Part shown: positions 54,811 to 64,000 of the stretch, piece after piece
How positions within the stretch are numbered: position 1 is the first letter of the stretch
How the letters are laid out: every line of letters starts with the position of its first letter
Origin: Hypericum androsaemum
Lineage: Eukaryota; Streptophyta; Magnoliopsida; Malpighiales; Hypericaceae
DNA: 64,000 nucleotides
Reading direction: 5' to 3'
Assembly (NCBI GenBank): GCA_963995505.1
Contig: OZ023195.1
Span: 6,344,109 to 6,408,108, forward strand
Notes under the pieces: model-generated
Seen by the model: the letters and a program-made list of their open reading frames with translations, nothing else
Database searches by the model: none
What the model was told of the DNA's origin: nothing
Program-made: the position numbers and the translations under genes

Positions 54811-57800
54811 TGTCACGACCCATCATGAGGTTGGTGACCGGCGCTAGACTCCACTGTATACAAACTACAAAATGCAGATCTAGCCAGCCTCAAAACATAG
54901 CATAAAGTTTATCAATATTTATTTAAAGCAACACCAGGGTACGCTATATACACATGCCTCTCAAAATATAAGATATACAAAAATGGTGTGAGAACCGTCA
55001 CCAAAAGTCTGAATAAGTTTTCTGTGATACATGTTCAAACCAAAGCATAGTCTAGGATCTAGCCTCTGAAAACCATTACGGAGCGTCTATACAAGAGTAC
55101 AAAAGATAGCATGATCCGGAGACCTCAAAAGAGTAGCCCTTGAATGGAAGAGATGGGCATGCACCACGGACTCCAGAACCCGAGGCAAACTATGATTGCT
55201 TTAACCTGAGATGGATTAGTAAGGGGTAAGTGTTTTGAAATACTTAGTAAGAAGATAGAACATAACATATTGGTTATGTCTGCTATATATGAGAGACAGA
55301 ACTTAACCATGTCCAACAATATGCAAGACCACCAGATGCATGCCAACCATATGATCACACACACACAAAAGTTCACATAGTGAACAAACGGTGAGCTATA
55401 AATAGATTTAGACGGGCCACTTCCTCTCCAGCACAGGGATATCAACATGGCCATCAGATCTCCTTTCCATAATCACATACTAAGTTTAATAGTAGTAAAC
55501 TAGGATATCCCCAGTCTGTGTGCACATAGGCTAACATCCCCGGTTAGCACGGAAAAACCTGTCCATATCTCACCAAAAATAACATAGCATACCCACATAA
55601 ATTGGCCCCACGCTAGGAAAGAAATATTCTCTAGCTAGCCATTCATATGTGACATATATCTCACAGACCAATCCAAACATGATCGATCTTATTGCAAATG
55701 CACATGACCACTTCATGAACATACTTCATATGCATGAGATGCACATAATCAAGGCCTGAAACATGCACATGCACCAAACAAAACCAAATTTATCATGTTT
55801 TATTCGCTTACACAAACGAATATCACGCAATAGTGCCGATTTCCCGAGTCCTAATCTCTCGTCACTTTCAACCTTCAACCATTCCTCCCAGATAGTTTTC
55901 TTCACTGAAAGCACTTTGAGAAAGCTTTACATGATCTGTATAATAATTTCCAATCATAAAATGAGGTCAGTTCCTCACTTCCCAACCGAGTTACATATTG
56001 AGCACACGATAAGCTCAATCGCTTTTAAGTTCGATAGATATCACATATAACCTGATATCATACAAAACACAATTAATTTACTGTACTTAAGCTCTCTTGT
56101 ATATTCTTGATAACTCAGGGTCTAAAAATCAACCTAAAATCCAAAAGAATTAACTTACCAAGCCTTTACTCATAAACCCTGCTCAATCCTGAACCAGGCA
56201 GCTAGTCCAACTTTCAACCAGGTCTTGAAGGCGATTCTTTCATCCAAACAGGGCGTACAATATGGCGTTAGAAAGCTAATTACGTCTTCTACAATCTGTA
56301 AGAAGGAACCTAAGTCCAATTCGGAGTCCAACTAAGCTTACCAAGCCATTATTCTTCCACTAGCTCATCTGTGTCTCCCTGTAGATAGTCCGTTGTTCAA
56401 AATAGATTTCCTATTGGCTCCTTGATCAGAATAGAACATGTGATATACCGTTAACAAGGTATTTGAGTCCTCTACAACTTCCATGAAGACATAAAAATCT
56501 GATTCAAATCCAAAAATAACTTACCAAGTAATTCTTCTTCGACCACCTCACTTGATACTCCAGTAAATAGTCCAATGTTCAAAATTAATTCCACGCCAAT
56601 TCCTTTATCAAAACTGGACATATAATATATGCTCAGAAAGCGCTTTATGTCCTCTACAACTTTGATGAAGTTATAAAAATCTAGTTCGAGGCAGAATATA
56701 GCTTACCAAGTCATTCTTTGTCACCTGCTTCTTTCTCTTTCCTCTTACTCTCTCTCTCTCAACTTTCTCCTCTCTTTTGAGTTATGGCTGAGTTTCGGAA
56801 TTTCTTGCCTCTTCCTTAAGGTTTCTGAGTCCTAAAAATATATAGGTGAGTAAGAGTCCAGCTTGACTCACCTCCTTAACCAAGTCTAATGAACAAGCAA
56901 GTGGTAATAGATGATTGGTTGATTCCCAATGGGGTCCATTCAGAAAGAGACTCATTCAAATCGGTGACCGACGCTAGATTCCACAGTATACAAACTACAA
57001 AATGCAGATCTAACCAGCCTCAAAACATAGCATAAAGTTTATCAATATTTATTTAAAGCAACACCAGGGCACGCTATATACACATGCCTCTCAAAATATA
57101 AGATATACAAAAATGGTGTGAGAACCATCACCAAAAGTCTGAACAAGTTTCCTGTGATACATGTTCAAACCAAAGCATAGTCTAGGATCTAGCCTCTGAA
57201 AACCATTACGGAGCGTCTATACAAGAGTATAAAAGATAGCATGATCCGGAGACCTCAAAAGAGTAGCCCTCGAATGGAAGAGATGGGCATGCACCACGGA
57301 CTCCAGAACCCGAGGCAAACTATGATTGCTTTAACCTGAGATGGATTAGTAAGGGGTAAGTGTTTTGAAACACTTAGTAAGAAGATAGAACATAACATAT
57401 TGGTTATGTCTGCTACATATGAGAGACAGAACTTAACCATGTCCAACAATATGCAAGACCACAAGATGCATGCCAACCATATGATCACACACACACAAAA
57501 GTTCACATAGTGAACAAACGGTGAGCTGTAGATAGATTTAGACGGGCCACTTCCTCTCCAGCACAGGGATATCAACATGGCCATCAGATCTCTTTTCCAT
57601 AATCACATACTAAGTTTAATAGTAGTAAACTAGGATATCCCCAGTCTATGTGCACATAGACTAACATCCCCGGTTAGCACGGAAAAACCTGTCCATATCT
57701 CACCAAAAATAACATAGCATACCCACATAAATTGGCCCCACGCTTGGAAAGAAATATTCTCTAGCTAGCCATTCATATGTGACATATCTCTCACAGACCA

Positions 57801-60800
57801 ATCCAAACATGATCGATCTTATTGCAAATGCACATGACCACTTCATGAACATACTTCATATGCATGAGATGCACATAATCAAGGCCTGAAACATGCACAT
57901 GCACCAAACAAAACCAAATTTATTATGTTCTATTCGCTTACACAAACGAATATCACGCAATAGTGCCGATTTCCCGAGTCCTAATCTCTCGTCACTTTCA
58001 ACCTTCAACCGTTCCTCCCAGATAGTTTTCTTCACTAAAAGCACTTTGAGAAAGCTTTACATGATTTGTATAATAATTTCCAATCATAAAATGAGGTCAG
58101 TTCCTCACTTCCCAACCGAGTTACATATTGAGCACACGATAAGCTCAATCGCTTTTAAGTTCGATAGATATCACATATAACCTGTGTGTTTGGAAGTGTT
58201 TCTAGATATTCTATAGTCTTCTTAGGATTCTAGCTAACTACAACAAAGCATAGTCAATTATTCCAAGCTTTAAGAATTTTGTTGGTCAAGTTCGGACAGC
58301 AATGACCTTTGTTTAGTAAATGGAGCACCACGTTCTCAATTTTACTCCAAATATTACAAATAAATATGATCCAAAAACTACACACATAGGGCTACAATTT
58401 GTTAGTTGACAAGTTTTTATAAAACGCAATGGAAGACAGTCAAAACGGAGCTTGAATGAGTCTCTTTCTGATTGGACCCCATTGGGAATCAACCAATCAT
58501 CTATTACCATTTGCTTGTTCATTAGACTTGGTTAAGGAGGTGAGTCAAGCTGGAATCTTACTCACCTATATACTTTTGGGACTCAGAAACCTTAAGGAAG
58601 AGGCAAGAAATTCCGAGACTCAGCCATAACTCAAAAGAGAAGAGAAAGTTGAGAGAGAGAGTAAGAGGAAAGAGAAAGAAGCAGGTGACAAAGAATGACT
58701 TGGTAAGCTATATTCTGCCTCGAACTAGATTTTTATACCTTCATCAAAGTTGTAGAGGACATAAATAGCTTTCTGAGCATATATTATATGTCCAGTTTTG
58801 ATAAAGGAATCGGCGTGGAATTAATTTTGAACATTGGACTAATTACTGGAGTATCAAGTGAGGTGGTCGAAGAAGAATTGCTTGGTAAGTTATTTTTGGA
58901 TTTGAATTAGACTTTTATATCTTCATGGCAGTTGTAGAGGACTGAAATACCTTGTTAACGGTATATCATATGTTCTATTCTGATTAAGGAGCCAATAGGA
59001 AATCTATTTTGAACAACGGACTATCTACAGGGAGACACAGATGAGCTAGTGGAAGAAGAATGGCTTGGTAAGCTTAGTTGGACTCCGAATTGGACTTAGG
59101 TTCCTTCTTACAGATTGTAGAAGACTTACTTAGCTTTCTAACGCCATATTATACGCCCGGTTTGGATGAAAGAATCGCCTTCAAGACCTGGTTGAAAGTT
59201 GGACTAGCTGCCTGGTTCAGGATTGAGCAGGGTTTATGAGTAAAGGCTTGGTAAGTTAATTCTTTTGGATTTTAGGTTGATTTTTTGACCCTGAGTTATA
59301 AGAACATACAAGAGAGCTTAAGTACAGTAAATTAATTGGGTTTTGTATGATATCAGGTTATATGTGATATCTATCGAACTTAAAAGCGATTGAGCTTATC
59401 GTGTGCTCAATATGTAACTCGGTTGGGAAGTGAGGAACTGACCTCATTTTATGATTGGAAATTATTATACAGATCATGTAAAGCGTTCTCGAAGTGCTTT
59501 CAGTGAAGAAAACTATCTGGGAGGAACGGTTGAAGGTTGAAAGTGACGAGAGATTAGGACTCGGAAAATCGGCACTATTGCGTGATATTTGTTTGTGTAA
59601 GCGAATAGAATATGATAAATTTGGGTTTGTTTGGTGCATGTGCATGTTTCAGGCCTTGATTATGTGCATCTCATGCATATGAAGTATGTTCATGAAGTGG
59701 TCATGTGCATTTGCAATAAGATCGATCATGTTTGGATTGGTCTGTAAGAGATATGTCACATATGAATGGCTAGCTAGAGAATATTTCTTTCCTAGCGTGG
59801 GGCCAATTTATGTGGGTATGCTATGTTATTTTTGGTGAGATATGGACAGGTTTTCCCGTGCTAACCGGGGATGTTAGCCTATGTGCACATAGATTGGGGA
59901 TATCCTAGTTTACTACTATTAAACTTAGTATGTGATTATGGAAAGGAGATCTGATGGCCATGTTGATATCCCTGTGCTGGAGAGGAAGTGGCCCGTCTAA
60001 ATCTATCTATAGCTCACCGTTTGTTCACTAGGTGAACTTTTGTGTGTGTGTGATCATATGGTTGGCATGCATCTTGTGGTCTTGCATATTGTTGGACATG
60101 GTTAAGTTCTGTCTCTCATATGTAGCAGACATAACCAATATGTTATGTTCTATCTTCTTACTAAGTGTTTCAAAACACTTACCCCTTACTAATCCATCTC
60201 AGATTAAAGCAATCATAGTTTGCCTCGGGTTCTGGAGTCCGTGGTGCATGCCCATCTCTTCCATTCGAGGGCTACTCTTTTGAGGTCTCTGGATCATGCT
60301 ATCTTTTGTACTCTTGTATAGACGCTCCGTAATGGTTTTCAGAGGCTAGATCCTAGACTATGCTTTGGTTTGAACATGTATCACAGGAAACTTGTTCAGA
60401 TTTTTGGTGATGGTTCTCACACCATTTTTGTATATCTTATATTTTGAGAGGCATGTGTATATAGCGTGCCCTGGTGTTGCTTTAAATAAATATTGATAAA
60501 CTTTATGCTATGTTTTGAGGCTGGCTAGATCTGCATTTTGTAGTTTGTATACAGTGGAGTCTAGCGTCGGTCACCGACCTCATGATTGGAAATTATGATT
60601 GGAAATTATTACCAAGTCGTTCTTTGTCACCTGCTTCTTTCTCTTTCCTCTTACTCTCTCTCTCAACTTTCTCTTCTCTTTTGAGTTATGGCTGAGTCTC
60701 GGAATTTCTTGCCTCTTCCTTAAGGTTTCTGAGTCCCAAAAGTATATAGGTGAGTAAGAGTCCAGCTTGACTCACCTCCTTAACCAAGTCTAATGAACAA

Positions 60801-61180
60801 GCAAGTGGTAATAGATGATTGGTTGTTTTCCAATGGGGTCCAATCAGAAAGAGACTCATTCAAGCTCCGTTTTGACTGTCTTCCATTGCATTTTATAAAA
60901 ACTTGTCAACTAACAAATTGTAGCCCTATGTGTGTAGTTTTTGGATCAATTTGGAGTAAAATTGAGAACGTGGTGCTCCATTTACTAAACAAAGGTCATT
61001 GCTGTCCGAACTTGACCAACAAAATTCTTAAAGCTTGGAATAATTGACTAGGCTTTGTTGTAGTTAGCTAGAATCCTAAGAAGACTATAGAATATCTAGA
61101 AACACTTCCAAACACATCTCATATGTAGATTGTACCATAGAATACAGTTTATTCCAACCGACCATTTATAAGATATCACA
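54811..61180 (-). repeat. Rearranged gypsy 3' LTR, copy 2
   Basis: Same A-B-C-D structure as 1257-7610, with an inverted piece at about 58184-60578. It keeps 11 bp (near 55210) that the left copy has lost. Confidence 0.85.
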
Positions 61181-61243
61181 ATTCTCCCCTCCTTATAAAA
61201 ATTTGGTCCCCGAATTTACTAAAGGCATGGAGTACTTACAGTG

Positions 61244-61726
61244 TTAGTCAAATAGGTTTGGATACTTCCCTCGCATATCCTCCTCTAACTCCCATGTAGC
61301 CTCTGCTGGAGAATGATTTTGCCATTCCACTTTCACAAATGGAAGATCTTTGGTCCTCAAATTTCTCACTTGTCGACCCAATATCCGTAAGGGTCGCTCT
61401 TCGTACGTAAGATCATCCTGGAAGTCCACATTTGGCTGGTCTAACACATATGAAGGATCATATAGGTATCTCCTAAGCATCGAGATATGAAACACTGGAT
61501 GTATATGCGAGAATGTGGGTGGTAATGCCAACCGATAAGCCACTCGACCAACCCACTCCAGAATCTCAAATGGTCCCACATATCTTGGACTCAATTTACC
61601 CTTTTTCCCAAATCTCATAATCCCTTTCATTGGAGATACCTTCAGAAACACATTGGTACCCACTTCAAACTCAATATCTTTTCTCCTTTTATCTGAGTAT
61701 GTCTTCTGTCTACTTTGAGCTATCAC
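61244..61726 (-). pseudogene. Gypsy integrase C-terminus and chromodomain, copy 2
   Basis: Residue for residue the same as 7674-8156: GPY/F-like module followed by a chromodomain ending EEDMRGKYPNLF. It is cut off from the core by TGA at 61730-61732. Confidence 0.87.
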
Positions 61727-61729
61727 TAA

Positions 61730-62284
61730 TCATTTCCGAATCACCTTAATCTTATCAATTGTCTCCTGTATGAATTCAAGACTCAACTGTTGCTTCTCAC
61801 AAACTTCATCCCAACATATTGGTGACCTACACTTTCTACCATACAATGCCTCATAAGGTGCCATCAGAATACTAGCTTGATAACTGTTATTGTAGGAAAA
61901 CTCCATTAAAGGCAAATAGAGCTCCCAGCTCCCTCCAAAATCCATCACACATGCTCGCATCATATCCTCCAATATTTGTATTGTCCGTTCTGACTGTCCA
62001 TCTGTCTGAGGATGGAAAGCTGTACTCAAATCCAAACGAGTACCCATGGCATCTTGAAACTTCTTCCAAAATCGAGATGTAAAATGTGTCCCTCGATCAG
62101 AAACTATTGAAACTGGAACTCCGTGCAGTCGAACAATCTGATCAATGAATAGTTGGGCAAACTTTGCTGCATCATATGTATTCTTAATAGGTATAAAATG
62201 TGCCGACTTCGTCAATCGATCCACAATAACCCAAACAGAATCAAACCCCCTTGGTGAAGTCGGGAGGCCCACTAACAAATCCAT
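61730..62284 (-). pseudogene. Gypsy integrase core, copy 2
   Basis: Same as 8160-8714 except Arg for Gln in VIVDRLTKSAHF. The catalytic Asp, Asp and Glu are present. It is bounded by the same two stops (TAG 62303-62305 upstream, TGA 61730-61732). Confidence 0.9.
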
Positions 62285-62302
62285 GGTAATTCGTTCCCAT
62301 TT

Positions 62303-64000
62303 CTATTCTGGAATATCCAATGGTTGCAACAAACCAGAAGGTCTTTGATGTTCAGCTTTAACATGTTGACATGTTAAACACTTAGCGACAAAATCACCAA
62401 TGTCCTTTTTCATGCCATTCCTCCAATAATGATTCTTCATATCTTGATACATCTTGGTCGAACCTGGATGCATACTATACACAGCCTTATGCGCTTGAGG
62501 CATAATGTCTCTCCTCAAATCTCCTACATCAGGCACAACCAATCGAGTACCAAAATATAAAACACCATTTGAACTAAGATAAAATTTAGGCAATGCATCT
62601 TCCTCTACTTTTTCAATCATCTCCATCAACTCAGGGTCCTCTCGTTGTAGTTCCACAACTCGACCACGGATAGTTGGTTGCATATGTATCTCACCCAACA
62701 TCACAGGTTCAGTTCCATTTAGAACTGTTGTCAACTCCAACCCTTGGTCAACTAGCTCATGTAGGCTTGAAATCAAAGGTCTTCGAATCAATGACATATG
62801 TGCCAAACTACCAGCTGATTTCTGGCTTAAAGCATCTGCAACAACATTAGCCTTCCCTGGATGATAGCTAATGACACAATCATAGTCTTTCAGAAGCTCC
62901 ATCCATCTCCTCTGCCTCATATTTAGATCCCTCTGATCAAAAATATACTTTAAACTCTTATGATCCGTAAATATTTCAAATTTCTCACCATATAGATAAT
63001 GCCTCCATATCTTGAGTGCAAACACCACTGCAGCCATTTCCAAGTCGTGCACTGGGTAATTGTGCTCATGTTTCTTCAACTGTCTAGATGCATAAGCTAT
63101 CACATTCCTTCCCTGCATCAAAACACATCCCAAACCAATCCTTGAAGCATCACAGTACACAGCATATCCCCCGGATGCAGACGGTAAAGCCAAAACAGGA
63201 GCATTGGTTAACAAACTTTTCAACTTCTGAAAACTTCTCTCACAATCTTCTACCCACACATATTTTACATTCTTCTGTGTCAATCGAGTGAGTGGAGCAG
63301 CCAAAGTAGAAAACCCTTTTACAAACCGTCTGTAATATCCAGCCAAACCAAGGAAGCTACGTACCTCAGTAACATTGGTTGGAGTTGGCCAATTCACCAC
63401 AGCTTCCACCTTCATTGGATCAACTGACACTCCATCCTTGGAAACAACATGTCCTAGGAATGCCACACTTTGCAACCAAAACTCACACTTGGAGAATTTA
63501 GCATACAACTGATTATCAAGCAAGGTCTTCAAAACCAACTGAAGATGTCCTTCATGTTCTTCCTTAGTTCGTGAGTAGATCAATATATCATTAATAAAGA
63601 CAACTACAAACTGATCCAAGAATGGCTTGAACACTCGGTTCATCAAACCCATAAAGAAAGCAGGTGCATTAGTAAGACCAAATGGCATAACTAAGAACTC
63701 ATAGTGTCCATATCGAGTTATGAAGGCTGTCTTAGTCACATCTTCTTTTCGGATCCTCAACTGATGATATCCAGACCTTAAATCAACCTTTGAAAACCAC
63801 TTGGCATCCCTTAACTGATCAAACAAATCATCAATGCGTGGAAGAGGATATTGGTTGCGAATAGTTACCTTATTGAGCTTACGATAATCAATGCACAACC
63901 TTAAACTTCCATCTTTCTTTCTAACAAACAACACTGGAGCACCCCATGGGGAAACACTAGGCCGAATATATCCTTTATCCAACAGATCCTGCAATTGAAC
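62303..64000 (-). pseudogene. Gypsy RT-RNase H-integrase N-terminus, copy 2, partial
   Basis: The window ends inside RT. Present: MPFGLTNAP, the altered FIND box, RNase H (YCDAS, TDHKSL) and the integrase zinc finger (CLTC). A few substitutions from the left copy (for example Glu for Asp in YLYGEKF, Pro for Ala in IMPQAHKAV). Gag and protease lie right of the window. Confidence 0.92.

Larger units (their letters stand above)
53555..64000 (+). repeat. Segmental duplication, right copy (mate 1-10430)
   Basis: Same order, strand and lesions as 1-10430. It contains the copia LTR at the same base of the F-box gene, the gypsy element at the same base of the copia element, the same rearranged LTR and the same in-frame stops. 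Confidence 0.95.
54112..64000 (-). mobile_element. Copia element copy 2, continues past the window
   Basis: 3' LTR 54112-54393, polypurine tract 54394-54404, interior to 54810, then the gypsy insertion. It is the duplicate of 558-16244; the 5' half lies outside. Its LTR differs from 558-839 at one base by eye (54267), while the two LTRs of the left element differ at about seven, so the duplication is much younger than the insertion. Confidence 0.92.
54811..64000 (-). mobile_element. Gypsy chromodomain retrotransposon copy 2, continues past the window
   Basis: Starts after AGCAT (54806-54810). Rearranged 3' LTR 54811-61180, polypurine tract 61181-61194, then polyprotein. It carries the same two in-frame stops and the same RT change (AAT codon at 63590-63592) as the left copy, so it is a duplicate and not an independent insertion. 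Confidence 0.93.

Overview
The window is plant nuclear DNA, almost certainly from a flowering plant of the eudicot type. The signs are plant-specific gene families (F-box proteins with an F-box-associated domain; S-protein homologue/self-incompatibility S1-like secreted proteins), plant LTR retrotransposons (a chromodomain gypsy element, Ty1/copia, a Cassandra-like TRIM), L1-type LINEs, hAT-type miniature elements and a plastid atpE fragment. The species cannot be named from sequence alone. No bacterial genes, CRISPR arrays or intact RNA genes are seen.

Layout. 1-16756: one F-box gene split by a 15.7 kb nest: a deleted copia element (558-16244, target duplication GGTTT) that itself holds a chromodomain gypsy element (1257-14984, target duplication AGCAT). 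The gypsy 3' LTR is rearranged to 6.35 kb and contains inverted copies of itself. 16757-24400: F-box pseudogene pieces, LINE pieces, two hAT miniature elements, a plastid atpE fragment, a Cassandra-like element with a 5S rRNA-derived segment, and an inverted-repeat element with a captured fragment. 24550-40370: a cluster of six S-protein-homologue (SPH) genes and remnants. One is intact; the others are broken by an hAT element, a solo copia LTR, a LINE or deletions. Between them lie a 1.6 kb direction-switching minisatellite, a 1.26 kb foldback element and a captured SFT2-like fragment. 40725-44662: a copia LTR plus gag remnant and two F-box pseudogenes, one split by a LINE. 44663-48500: GC-rich repeats that look LTR-derived, then a 1.07 kb foldback element just upstream of the best preserved F-box gene (48564-49712, one premature stop). 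49713-53370: repeats and a short F-box fragment. 53482-64000: a second copy of the F-box/copia/gypsy nest.

Bases 1-10430 and 53555-64000 are the same sequence at about 53.6 kb spacing, with only scattered differences. They share both insertion sites, the LTR rearrangement and the coding lesions, so either a large tandem duplication followed the nested insertions or the assembly repeats itself here.

Only one protein gene looks fully intact: the SPH gene at 24835-25308. None of the F-box copies is intact as read. The window is best described as a decaying, transposon-filled tandem array of two fast-evolving plant gene families.
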